From assembly GCF_004521915.1 (NCBI RefSeq), contig NZ_SDKD01000003.1, positions 124,001 to 188,000 of the forward strand: 64,000 nt of DNA, given 5' to 3'. A model generated the notes under the pieces. That model did not search any database and was not told the DNA's origin. It saw only the letters and a program-made list of their open reading frames with translations. Position 1 is the stretch's first letter, and each line of letters starts with the position of its first letter. A program made the translations under genes and the position numbers. This DNA is from Brevibacillus migulae (GTDB taxonomy: Bacteria > Bacillota > Bacilli > Brevibacillales > Brevibacillaceae). Of this stretch, positions 41,171-50,180 are shown one piece after another.

Positions 41171-41824
41171 TTACTCCTCCGCACCAACCGCCTCAATCGG
41201 TACCTCCACATACACCTTCTCCCCACGCACGATCTCCGCCTGTCCATTCGTCAAATCCACAAAGTGAGCAACAAACGCATCTCCGTCTGCTTCAGGAATC
41301 AACACATGCACGGTCACCTTATCCGTATACACGGTATCCGCCACTCGCTGCCCGCCAATCCGCAGCTCATTCTCAACCTTACCCCACCAGGTATAGTCCA
41401 CACTAACCGAGATCGTCTCATGCAAGATCTGTGCGACAATCCCGGCCCCTTGCAATGCGGCGACAGTCCCAGCCGTATAGGCCCGAACCAGTCCGCCAGC
41501 CCCCAGCTTGATCCCGCCAAAGTAACGGGTCACGACCACCACAGTATCCTTGCATTGATTCTTCTTGATACATTCCAAAATCGGCTTTCCGGCAGTTCCG
41601 CTTGGCTCCCCGTCATCACTGGACCGCTGGATCTGATCATTCTCCCCGATCACAAAAGCGGAGCAGTTGTGAGTAGCATCCCAGTGCTTTTTCTTGATCA
41701 TCGCGATAAAGGCGACAGCCTCTTCCTCTGTCGTCACACGCTGTGCATATCCGATAAACCGTGAACGTTCAATCACGATCTCCTTCTCGCCATATCCTGC
41801 CACCGTTTTATATTGAGCTAACAT
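41171..41824 (-). CDS. YigZ/IMPACT family protein
   Basis: A 217-residue member of the UPF0029/YigZ family. The N-terminal domain contains the conserved KSRFIGYA-type start (here ERSRFIGYAQRV), SDDGEPSGTAGKPIL and VTRYFGGIKLGAGGLVRAY; a small C-terminal ferredoxin-like domain follows. Eukaryotic relatives (IMPACT/YIH1) modulate GCN2 signalling; the bacterial role is unsettled. ATG with GAGGTGA upstream on the minus strand. Confidence 0.9.
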   Translation of the reverse strand: MLAQYKTVAGYGEKEIVIERSRFIGYAQRVTTEEEAVAFIAMIKKKHWDATHNCSAFVIGENDQIQRSSDDGEPSGTAGKPILECIKKNQCKDTVVVVTRYFGGIKLGAGGLVRAYTAGTVAALQGAGIVAQILHETISVSVDYTWWGKVENELRIGGQRVADTVYTDKVTVHVLIPEADGDAFVAHFVDLTNGQAEIVRGEKVYVEVPIEAVGAEE

Positions 41825-41984
41825 CTCTGACTCACCTCATCCTTTCCTTATATATATTACACTTGTGCAATGTGAAATTTTTCCCGCAGTCCTTCGTATA
41901 AACAATGTACGGGAAAAAATCCGGAAAGACAATCACCTTCCTTAGAAGGAGGCGGATCTAAGTCGGGAGTCGGAAATAATGAAA

Positions 41985-42013
41985 TTCAAAAGAAAAAATC
42001 CGATAACTATGAT
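41985..42013 (+). promoter_or_regulatory. Possible promoter of the TolC-like gene
   Basis: TTCAAA (41985-41990), 17-base spacer, TATGAT (42008-42013). An inverted repeat of 10 bp lies further upstream (41877-41886 with 41911-41920). Confidence 0.45.
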
Positions 42014-42078
42014 ATAGTCATGTTGGAACTGTCTGGTTTTTTTCGCACACGAAATAATTGATAAAAGGAGCGGAGATC

Positions 42079-43254
42079 ATGAAGAATTTCCCTTATTCCA
42101 AACAAAAATGGACAGCACTTGCCTTGAGCGCGATGGTGCTGGCTACAGCAGGTCAAGCATACGCTGCAGATAGCACGACTACACAGCCAGGACAAATTCA
42201 AGTAGCGCCAGCTAACACGCAAGACGCAACTGCAAAACAAGCCATTGCAAGCAAAAAGCTGACCTTAGAGGGAGCGGTAGCAATCGCACTGACATCCAAC
42301 AGCGATTTGCAAAACGTTCGCCTGCAAGCGAAGACGTCCGATATCAATGCGACACGCATGTATACAAGCGCGAGAAAAATCAAGTCTGACATGATCGAGT
42401 CTCTGCAGACAGCTCAAAGCAAATACGAGTCAAAAGCACAAGCGGATTCCATTCGAAAACTGAATGGCCTCGAGGTGAAATCGGCTGAAAGCAAAACCAA
42501 GCTTGGTGCGCAAAATGTGTACTACGACTTTGTGCATGCCTTGGCAGACGTAGAATTGAAAAAACAAAGCTTGAAACGAGCAGAAACCCAATTGAAAGTG
42601 GCAAAAGCAGCGTTTGAAGTGGGAACAAAGGCAAAAACGGATATTTTGCAGACCGAGATGGGTGTAGCCGGTGCACAAGCAGCTCTCGCGGTAGCGGAAA
42701 ACACATTGGAAACGGCGCGCATGAAGCTGAATGACTTCCTCGGAGTAGATTTGAGCACGAAATGGGAAGTAGACACGACCAACAAGCAGTTGGCAGCCCC
42801 TAAACTCTCCCTGCAGGAAGCGACAGAGCTGGCTTTGAAGCAGCGAGTGGAAATCACGAAAGCGGAAGAAGAAGTTCGCCTGGCGGAAGTGACTGTGGAT
42901 GTAATTGCACAATACTCCGCACTGTCCACATACCAAGGGAAAATCGCCCGCAATGACGTAGAGCTGGCGAAGATCGCCGTGGATGATCAAAAACGTGTCA
43001 TTACAATGGAAGTTGCAGAAGCGTACTACAATCTGAATGCAGCCAAGCTGAATGCCGAGTTCAAGGCAAAAGCAAAAGAGTCTGCAGCGGAAAGCTACAG
43101 ACTGATCAACCTGCGTTTTGAAAACGGCTTGGCCACTACATTGGAAGTGATCCAGGCAGAAGAAGAGCTGGCCAGCCAAGAAAACGAATATGCAGAGGCA
43201 CTGCGCAGCTACAACCTGGCTGTGGTGAATTTCGATACCGTACTGGGCAACTAA
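42079..43254 (+). CDS. TolC family (outer membrane efflux protein-like) protein
   Basis: A 391-residue secreted protein with a signal peptide (about residues 1-29, AGQAYA) followed by a long helical region with the internal duplication typical of OEP/TolC: TLEGAVAIALTSNSDLQNVRLQAK in the first half and SLQEATELALKQRVEITKAEEEV in the second, ending LEVIQAEEELASQENEYAEALRSYN. ATG 42079 follows AAAGGAGCGGAG. TolC proteins normally form outer-membrane channels, yet the host appears monoderm; several Bacillota carry such genes. It lies just upstream of the S-layer operon. Role unknown. Confidence 0.85.
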   Translation: MKNFPYSKQKWTALALSAMVLATAGQAYAADSTTTQPGQIQVAPANTQDATAKQAIASKKLTLEGAVAIALTSNSDLQNVRLQAKTSDINATRMYTSARKIKSDMIESLQTAQSKYESKAQADSIRKLNGLEVKSAESKTKLGAQNVYYDFVHALADVELKKQSLKRAETQLKVAKAAFEVGTKAKTDILQTEMGVAGAQAALAVAENTLETARMKLNDFLGVDLSTKWEVDTTNKQLAAPKLSLQEATELALKQRVEITKAEEEVRLAEVTVDVIAQYSALSTYQGKIARNDVELAKIAVDDQKRVITMEVAEAYYNLNAAKLNAEFKAKAKESAAESYRLINLRFENGLATTLEVIQAEEELASQENEYAEALRSYNLAVVNFDTVLGN

Positions 43255-43598
43255 GCCATTTTTCCGCATGATTTTGGGCAACTTGGAAAAAGCTTAGCGA
43301 TGACTTTCACGCATACAACCCCTATAATACAAATTGTGAGCGGGACACGAGCCCTTGAAAATACTGAGGCGAAGCCGTCCACAAAAGTTTTTTAAAAAAA
43401 GTTTTGAAGGCACCGCAACTTTTCTCTGGATGAAGCGTTTAATAGAATGTCACAGCAATAAGGGAATTGTGTAAAAAAGGTTCACGTATGCTAGGTTCTA
43501 TGGTACACTAGTCATTGTGGCATTTTACACAATACGAAATGATCGAACTTTTACATTCGTAAATGAACCACGATCCTGCGAAAGGAGGTGAAACGCGC
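43255..43598 (+). promoter_or_regulatory. S-layer operon promoter and leader region
   Basis: A 344-base non-coding stretch. A good promoter is TTCACG (43481-43486), 17 bases, TACACT (43504-43509). A TATAAT at 43323-43328 marks a possible upstream promoter without a clear -35. In Brevibacillus brevis the homologous cell wall protein operon is known for multiple tandem promoters and very high expression; the region fits that arrangement. Confidence 0.65.
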
Positions 43599-43694
43599 TT
43601 GCAGGATTCGGGCTTTAAAAAGAAAGATATAACTAGAAATAATATTCCCCAAGAACAATTTGTTTATACTAGAGGAGGAGAACAAAAGGTTATG
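43581..43694 (+). promoter_or_regulatory. Tandem translation starts of the S-layer protein gene
   Basis: Two ribosome sites each precede a start in the same frame: AAAGGAGGTGAAA before TTG 43599, and AGAGGAGGAGAAC before ATG 43692. The starts are exactly 31 codons apart. The same arrangement is described for the middle-wall protein gene of B. brevis 47, where the second start gives the normal signal peptide. Confidence 0.85.
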
Positions 43695-46600
43695 AAAAAG
43701 GTTGTTAACAGCGTATTGGCAAGTGCACTGGCAGTTTCCCTTGTACCTGCAGTTGTAGGTGCGGAAGAAGCAGCAGCAACAACAACAGCTGCTCCAGCAA
43801 TGGATCCAGCTCTTGAGAAAGTAGTAAAACGCCTCGAAGCATTGAAATTGGTTGCAGGTTATGGCAACGGCGACTACGGCGTAGAAAAAACAATCACTCG
43901 TGCTGAGTTCGCTACTTTGGTAGCTCGTGCACGCGGTTTGGAGCAAGGTGCTAAATTGGCAGTTTCCCAAGCTAACTTCACAGACGTTCACGCTTCTGAC
44001 TGGTTCGCTGGTTTCGTGAACATCGCTTCCACTGAAGAGTTGGTTAAAGGTTACACTGACAACACTTTCAAACCACAAAACAACGTAACTTACGCTGAAG
44101 CGGTTGCTATGATCGTTCGCGCTCTGGGTTACGAGCCATCCGTTAAAGGTGTATGGCCAAACAACTACATCTCCAAAGCTTCCGAGTTGGGTATCGCGAA
44201 AACAATTGCAACTCCTAACAACGCAGCTACTCGTGGCGATGTATTCAAAATGCTCGACAACGCACTGAACATCGACTTGATGAAACAAGTTGAGTACGGT
44301 ACTGACATCCGTTTCGATGTACAAGAAGACAAATCTCTTCTGACTGAGTACCTCGACGTGAAAGTATACGACATGGATTGGGCAGACAAACAAGAAGATA
44401 ACTACAAAGATCTGCCATACGTTTCCAACACACCTGTAACTGGTTTGGGTTCTTTGAAAGCAAACGAAGTTACATTGGCTGACACTGGTAAAGGCGATCT
44501 GACTCCAAAAGGCACTTACAAAGTTGCTGACGGTGTAAACGTTAACGAATTCGCTGGTCAACACGTTCAAGTGTGGATCAAAGACGATGCTGACGACACT
44601 GTAGTATGGATGGAAGGCGCTGAAGATGAGGATGTAATCAACGACCTGTCTGATACATTCTACATCGACGGTAAAGTAACAAAAGACGGTTCTGATCTGG
44701 ACGAAGACAACCTGAAAGATCTGGAACTGAAACTCGACAGCGGCAAAACTTACGATTTCTCTGAAGATGTAGTTGTAACTTACAACTTCAAACGTTACGG
44801 CACTGATGAGAAAGCTGTTAAAGGTCTCCAAGAAATCATCAAAATGGCTTATGACTATGCATTGAACGTGAAAGTTGTATTGGATGACCAAGGCAAAATC
44901 GCTTACATCCATGCAGTTGACCACGCTACTGCAGACCAACGTTCTTCCAAAGTGAAGTACGGTTCTGAAGTAATCGAAAAAATCAATGCTGAAAGCAAAA
45001 AAATCGAGAACATCGAAGGCGGTACTTTCACAGACCTGCGCGACAAAGAAGAAGGAGAAGACTTCCTGGTATTCTTGAACGGTGCGCCTGCTAAATTGGC
45101 TGACCTGAAACCAATGGACGTATACTCTGTATTCTACGCTGATGGCAACCGTGACCGTTACCTGGTAATGGCTTACCGCAATGTAGTAGAAGGTAAAGTA
45201 GACGACGTACAAGTTCGTTCCGCTTCTGACTTCCGCTTCAAAGTAGGCGATAAAGTATACCGTAGCCGTTCCGCTTCTTACTCCGAGAACGCGAACAAAG
45301 ATGTAGATGAAACTATCACTCGCGACCAAGCTCTGGATCTCGACGGTGAAGAAGTGAAATTCTACCTGGGTGGAGATGGACGTATCCGTCACATCGAAAC
45401 TAAAGACGATGTATCCGATCGTAAACAATACGCTCTGTTGACTCGTTCCGCAGTTCCTAACACTAACGACGAGTGGACTTTCAAAGTATTGACTGAGTCT
45501 AAAGCTAACAAAACAATCGAACTCGAAGCTGATGACATCAAAGGTCTCGAGGAAGATGAAATCGAAAGCGCTCTGTCTCTGGAAGATGGCAAACCAGTAG
45601 TTCTGGAAGTGAAAATGGACAAAGAAGGCGATGTTGAAGAAGTTGAATACATCGACCTCGAAGATACCGAAGAGTTCACTACTTTCGAATTGTCTGGCCA
45701 AGAGTGGGACGATGCAGCTGACGAAGACGATGAAACAGTGAAATACGATGGTACTACCTATGATGTAGAAGACGACACTGTAGTGTTCGACATGCACAAA
45801 GGTACAAAAGTTATCTCCAACGATCGTCTGGAAATCGAAGACGCTAAAGTTGGTAAATTCAGCTCCATCGCTGAAGACGATGACAAAACTGTTGTAACTG
45901 TTGTGAACGAAGACAAAGATGTTGAGTTCATGTTCATCACTGACGGTGAAGGTATCGAGTCCGACTGGCAGTATGGTATCGTTAAAGATCTGGGCACTCA
46001 AAACGGTGACAACGTAACTATGCTGATCCAAAAAGACGGCAAATTGGTTGAAGAAGACATCGTTCTCGACGATGACCTGGAAGATGCATTGGCTAAGTTC
46101 GACCGCGGCGATTTCATCTCCTACACTCTGAACGCAGATAACGAGTTGGAAATCGACAACGCTAACGTAGTAGTACACTACGATGGTGATGACCTCGGTG
46201 AAAACACTGTAGTTGATCTGGATGCTGATGGTGTAGACGAAATCCACGTTGTGAAAGTTGACGAAAACGACGATGAAGACATCAAAGGTACTGATGGCGA
46301 GAAATATCCATTGGGCTCCAAAGTTGTTTACATCGACGCTGACGGTGTAGCTGACAACGGCGGTATCGACGAAGGCGACTACGCAGTTCTGATCGATGGC
46401 GACGATGACGGTAACAAAATCGACTACGTTGTAATCGTTGGTTTCAAAGATGACATCAAAGAATACGACCTGGAAGATGCTTACGATGCTTGGTTGGAGA
46501 AATATGATGGCGGTACTACACCTCCAGACGAAGATGACTTCGACGCTGTAGCTGACGAAGTAACTGGTACAAAAGTTAACGTAATCGGTACTGTACTGTA

Positions 46601-46811
46601 CAAACTGTCCGTTGACCTGAAAGTAGATGCTGACGAAGTTGAGTCTGCTGAACTCGAGTTCTCCAACGGTACTAAGAAAGATGTAACTATCGAAGGCAAC
46701 AAATTGGTTTGGGAAGGTTCTTTGGACGCTGACCTGACTGAAGCAACTCTGACTGTAACTAGCAAAGATGGCGAAGAAGACGAAGCAGAAGTAACTTTCC
46801 AAGCTCGCTAA
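43692..46811 (+). CDS. S-layer protein, middle-wall/hexagonal-wall type
   Basis: A 1039-residue precursor from ATG 43692 (1070 if TTG 43599 is used). Signal peptide MKKVVNSVLASALAVSLVPA..VGA (about 24 residues). Three SLH domains follow (about residues 35-200) with TRAE, TYAE and TRGD motifs for binding the wall polymer. The remainder is a very acidic, Asp/Glu/Lys-rich, beta-type lattice region. The first 200 residues match the Brevibacillus MWP/HWP proteins as I know them. Codon use is strikingly restricted, as expected for one of the most abundant proteins of the cell, and this leaves a long open antisense frame that is not a gene. First gene of a two-gene S-layer operon. Confidence 0.95.
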   Translation: MKKVVNSVLASALAVSLVPAVVGAEEAAATTTAAPAMDPALEKVVKRLEALKLVAGYGNGDYGVEKTITRAEFATLVARARGLEQGAKLAVSQANFTDVHASDWFAGFVNIASTEELVKGYTDNTFKPQNNVTYAEAVAMIVRALGYEPSVKGVWPNNYISKASELGIAKTIATPNNAATRGDVFKMLDNALNIDLMKQVEYGTDIRFDVQEDKSLLTEYLDVKVYDMDWADKQEDNYKDLPYVSNTPVTGLGSLKANEVTLADTGKGDLTPKGTYKVADGVNVNEFAGQHVQVWIKDDADDTVVWMEGAEDEDVINDLSDTFYIDGKVTKDGSDLDEDNLKDLELKLDSGKTYDFSEDVVVTYNFKRYGTDEKAVKGLQEIIKMAYDYALNVKVVLDDQGKIAYIHAVDHATADQRSSKVKYGSEVIEKINAESKKIENIEGGTFTDLRDKEEGEDFLVFLNGAPAKLADLKPMDVYSVFYADGNRDRYLVMAYRNVVEGKVDDVQVRSASDFRFKVGDKVYRSRSASYSENANKDVDETITRDQALDLDGEEVKFYLGGDGRIRHIETKDDVSDRKQYALLTRSAVPNTNDEWTFKVLTESKANKTIELEADDIKGLEEDEIESALSLEDGKPVVLEVKMDKEGDVEEVEYIDLEDTEEFTTFELSGQEWDDAADEDDETVKYDGTTYDVEDDTVVFDMHKGTKVISNDRLEIEDAKVGKFSSIAEDDDKTVVTVVNEDKDVEFMFITDGEGIESDWQYGIVKDLGTQNGDNVTMLIQKDGKLVEEDIVLDDDLEDALAKFDRGDFISYTLNADNELEIDNANVVVHYDGDDLGENTVVDLDADGVDEIHVVKVDENDDEDIKGTDGEKYPLGSKVVYIDADGVADNGGIDEGDYAVLIDGDDDGNKIDYVVIVGFKDDIKEYDLEDAYDAWLEKYDGGTTPPDEDDFDAVADEVTGTKVNVIGTVLYKLSVDLKVDADEVESAELEFSNGTKKDVTIEGNKLVWEGSLDADLTEATLTVTSKDGEEDEAEVTFQAR

Positions 46812-46865
46812 TCGCTAACCTAGTAACTCCGATAGTATAACGGTTTAGGGGATCGAATATATGAT

Positions 46866-46894
46866 GGATTCAGGGAGCTAGTCTCCCTGAATCC
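46866..46894 (+). promoter_or_regulatory. Intercistronic hairpin between the two S-layer genes
   Basis: A perfect 12-bp stem (46866-46877 with 46883-46894) with a 5-nt loop and no T-run. More likely an mRNA stabiliser or processing signal than a terminator. Confidence 0.7.
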
Positions 46895-46964
46895 CTACAT
46901 ATAAAGCGACCTTGACCAACTAGTAAAGACAGATATTCCTATCTAATATTTGGAGGGGTAGTAA

Positions 46965-49211
46965 GTGAAAAACAAGAAGTTGGTACTTTCCGTACTCTCA
47001 ACTGCTGTAGTTGCCAGCATGGCTTCCTCTGCATTCGCAGCTCCTAAAGCTGGTCTGTACTTCAACAACACTGGCAAATTCTACGAACTGATGAGCGTTC
47101 TTGATCTGAACGATTCTGCATTCGCTGAATTCAAAGCAGCGTTGACTAACACTAGCAACTGGGATGACATCGTATTCGTAAAAGATAACGGTCAAGGCGC
47201 TTTCATTGAAGAGATCTTGAACGAACAAAATCCTTGGGATGAAGCTCTGGTTCAGTCCGATTTCGTTGCTTCTTACAACGTGATTGGTGAAGATGGAAAT
47301 CCTACTGGTACTTATAAACCAGAAGTTGGCACACCAGCAGGTGAACTGGTTCTGAACAGTGTAACTGCAGCTAACGCAAAAGACATCGTTGTTGACTTCG
47401 ACGATGAGTTGGATGCTATCACAGCTGAAGATGAAGCTAACTACGTAATCAAAGTTAACAACGGTACTGCATTGGCAACTTCCGCTTATACAGTAACTGT
47501 TAACAAAGACGATGCTTCCAAAGCTACTATCGTATTGAACACTGCTCTGAAAACAGGAGACTATGTTTCTGTAACTGTTAAAAAGACAGTTCTGAACAAA
47601 GCTCTGGGCGCTCTGGCTGAAGATACTACAAAAACATTCTCTTATGTTGACACTACTGCACCTGCAGTGAAAAGCGTTGAAGTAAAAGGAAATGATTTGG
47701 TAGTTACTTTCGACGAGTACGTTGCTGGTATCGGCCTGATCACTATCGACAATAAATCCTTCAACGTACCAGCTCCTGGTTTGACTTTCCCAGGTCAAAC
47801 ATTTACTTTGACTGGTGCTGCAACAGGGTTGGCAGCTGGTTCTCACACTGTAGCATTTGCTAATGTTACTGACCTCGAACCAACTCCAAACAACGCTCCT
47901 TACCTGACAAAAGCATTTGACGTAACTGTTGATACTGCGGCTCCAACTGTGAGCAAGTTTGAAGCTACTGGTGAATACAAGTTCAAAGTTGTATTTGACA
48001 AAGAAGTAACTTCTCCAACAGTTGCTGTTAAGAAAAACGGTTATGCTTTGAACGCATCTATCGCTCCAGTTGACGGATCCGGTACTGACGATGAGTACGA
48101 AGTAACTGTTTCTGACAATGGTCAAGTAACTGTATACGGTGACAGCGAAACATCCGCAGCTCTTTCCGTAACTGTTTCTGGCTACAAAGCGTTGAACAAC
48201 GATATGTATGGAAACCAATTCACCAATAATGTAACTCTTGCTAAAGATGGTGCTGCTCCAGCAGTAGTAACTCGTTTCAGCAAAGTTAACACTGTTTCTG
48301 GTGAAGAAGTATTCGATATCCAATTCTCCGAAGAATTGAATACAACTGTTGACGCTTCTAAAGTTATCTTGAAAGACAAAGATGGCGTACGTAAAGCTAT
48401 CAACGTTGGCGGAGTATCTGTTGCAGCTGATGCAAACGGCAAAAACACTATTCTCCGTGTAGTTGCTGACTCTGTTCAAACTTCTAACTTGATCAATGCT
48501 GGTACTTACACAATTGATCTGGGTGCAGGTGCAGTAAAAGACTTGGCTGGTATCTCCAACGCAGCTACTTCTGTATCTATCACTAAGTCTGGCTCTACTG
48601 TAGGCGATATTGACCTGACTCAATCCGGCGACATCACTGTTGCAAGCAACGTGATCACTATCAATTTTGGTACTGACATGACTGCTGCAGCTACAACCCT
48701 GTCTAACTACAAACTTAACAATGCAGCTTTGAAAGCTAACGCTATCTACTTTGATGGTGGAAAAGACACTGTTAAGATTGAGTTGGAAGATGAGACAATC
48801 GCTTCTACTGGTAATGCATTGCTCACTATCTCTGACAATGTAGTAGCTGTTGATGGTAGCAAGCTGAGTGCAGCGAGCAAAAACATCGTTGTTGGTACAT
48901 TTACTGACAACGTTGATCCAGTACTCGTTTCCGCTAAGAAAGAATCCTCCACTGCGTTGGTTCTGACATTCAGCGAGAACGTTACAGTTACTGATAACGC
49001 TGCTCACCGTGATGACTTTGTAGTAAAAGTAAACGGAACTGAGGTTGCTGCAACAGCGATCTCCGCTACTGATAACAAAGTAACTCTTACTCTGCCTGCT
49101 TACAACACAGCGCAAACTGTAACAGTTGCTACCTACAAAGAAAACATCGATACTGCTGATACTACTGGTAACAAAGTGAAAGTTAACACATCTGCTATCA
49201 CTGCTAACTAA
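46965..49211 (+). CDS. S-layer protein, outer-wall type
   Basis: A 748-residue secreted protein with a clear signal peptide (about 25 residues, ending SSAFA) and no SLH domain. The N-terminal region and overall composition recall the outer-wall protein (OWP) of B. brevis 47; the rest is a chain of SbsA-like Ig domains (VTFDEYV, VVFDKEV, IQFSEEL, LTFSENV elements). As in the B. brevis two-layer wall, it would assemble on top of the SLH-anchored middle-wall layer. GTG start after GGAGGGG. Same restricted codon use as the first gene; separated from it by 153 bases containing only a hairpin. Confidence 0.9.
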   Translation: MKNKKLVLSVLSTAVVASMASSAFAAPKAGLYFNNTGKFYELMSVLDLNDSAFAEFKAALTNTSNWDDIVFVKDNGQGAFIEEILNEQNPWDEALVQSDFVASYNVIGEDGNPTGTYKPEVGTPAGELVLNSVTAANAKDIVVDFDDELDAITAEDEANYVIKVNNGTALATSAYTVTVNKDDASKATIVLNTALKTGDYVSVTVKKTVLNKALGALAEDTTKTFSYVDTTAPAVKSVEVKGNDLVVTFDEYVAGIGLITIDNKSFNVPAPGLTFPGQTFTLTGAATGLAAGSHTVAFANVTDLEPTPNNAPYLTKAFDVTVDTAAPTVSKFEATGEYKFKVVFDKEVTSPTVAVKKNGYALNASIAPVDGSGTDDEYEVTVSDNGQVTVYGDSETSAALSVTVSGYKALNNDMYGNQFTNNVTLAKDGAAPAVVTRFSKVNTVSGEEVFDIQFSEELNTTVDASKVILKDKDGVRKAINVGGVSVAADANGKNTILRVVADSVQTSNLINAGTYTIDLGAGAVKDLAGISNAATSVSITKSGSTVGDIDLTQSGDITVASNVITINFGTDMTAAATTLSNYKLNNAALKANAIYFDGGKDTVKIELEDETIASTGNALLTISDNVVAVDGSKLSAASKNIVVGTFTDNVDPVLVSAKKESSTALVLTFSENVTVTDNAAHRDDFVVKVNGTEVAATAISATDNKVTLTLPAYNTAQTVTVATYKENIDTADTTGNKVKVNTSAITAN

Positions 49212-49279
49212 TGTATCGCAATAACGCATCTTTGATTGAGTGTTACGAGTAATACTCATAAAAAAGATTGTAACAGATA

Positions 49280-49314
49280 CAACCTTACTCCGACTTGGAG
49301 TAAGGTTGTTTTTT
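49280..49314 (+). terminator. Terminator of the S-layer operon
   Basis: A perfect 12-bp stem (49280-49291 with 49297-49308), 5-nt loop, then six T residues. Confidence 0.92.
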
Positions 49315-49466
49315 GCTATTTCGATGTACATAAAGATTCTACTCGTAATGTTTTTAGGTTAGACACATATGGAAATAAAATTGTAAGCGAAAAAAGGCGC
49401 AAACAAGAATTTATATGTTAAAATGATATGGTTGTATTTAAAGGTAAACTTTATAGGAGGATAATA

Positions 49467-50156
49467 ATGAAATACCAACGCTTTATATATGCACTCGCAT
49501 TTGTACTTCTATTCGCATATGGATGTAGTGAAGATAGCTCTAACACTACTACTAATACAAAGCCTTCTACTCAAGCTGAGGAACAACAAGCCAGCGTTAA
49601 TGAAGATTATCAGAATGCAGTGGCTCTTTATGAATCGAATAATCTAGACGAGGCAATGAATATATTTGGAGAGTTGCTGAAATCAAACCCTAAAGATGGG
49701 CAGAATGACTTTTACATCGGTAACATCTATCGAAAGAAAAATGATATTGATAGTGCAATACGATTCTATCAATCCGCTATTCAAAAGACTCCTACATTAG
49801 TGGCGGCTTATAACAATCTTGCAGCTTTACAGATGGCAAAAGAGTCGTTTGATGAAGCACTGCAAACAGCAGATAAGGGTCTTGCTGTAGATTCGAATTT
49901 CACTGACTTAAAGTTTAAAAAAGGACAGATTCTTTTCGTCAAACAACAGTATAAAGAGTCGAATACAATGCTAACAGAAACAGCGAAAGACCCGGCCTTT
50001 TATGAATCATATCGTTTTATAGGATTGAATTACTTACAATTGAGTGATAAAGCACATGCCTTGGAGAATTTCCGCACCTATCTGAAACTGGCACCGGAAG
50101 GGAATCCATTTAAAGAACAAATTAAGCAAACTGTAACCGAATTAGAGAACAAGTAG
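49467..50156 (+). CDS. TPR-repeat lipoprotein
   Basis: A 229-residue protein with a lipoprotein signal (hydrophobic core ending FAYGC; lipidated Cys at residue 19) and three to four tetratricopeptide repeats (about residues 45-215). ATG 49467 lies 7 bases after AGGAGG; the upstream in-frame ATG 49428 has no site. An extended -10-like TGTTAAAAT precedes it near 49417. It is directed outside the membrane and leads into the glycan cluster, so a scaffold for export or ligation is plausible (inference). Confidence 0.85.
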   Translation: MKYQRFIYALAFVLLFAYGCSEDSSNTTTNTKPSTQAEEQQASVNEDYQNAVALYESNNLDEAMNIFGELLKSNPKDGQNDFYIGNIYRKKNDIDSAIRFYQSAIQKTPTLVAAYNNLAALQMAKESFDEALQTADKGLAVDSNFTDLKFKKGQILFVKQQYKESNTMLTETAKDPAFYESYRFIGLNYLQLSDKAHALENFRTYLKLAPEGNPFKEQIKQTVTELENK

Positions 50157-50180
50157 TTTTGACATTCGGGGAGGATAATC

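Noticed and set aside
43551..46802. Minus-strand open frame of about 1083 codons opposite the first S-layer gene
   Set aside because: It results from the restricted codon use of the sense gene, which avoids the codons that would make antisense stops. The translation is low in character (many Phe, Val, Ser, Tyr) and has no family resemblance or ribosome site.
46998..49331. Minus-strand open frame of about 777 codons opposite the second S-layer gene
   Set aside because: Same cause as for the first S-layer gene; it also runs through the operon terminator.
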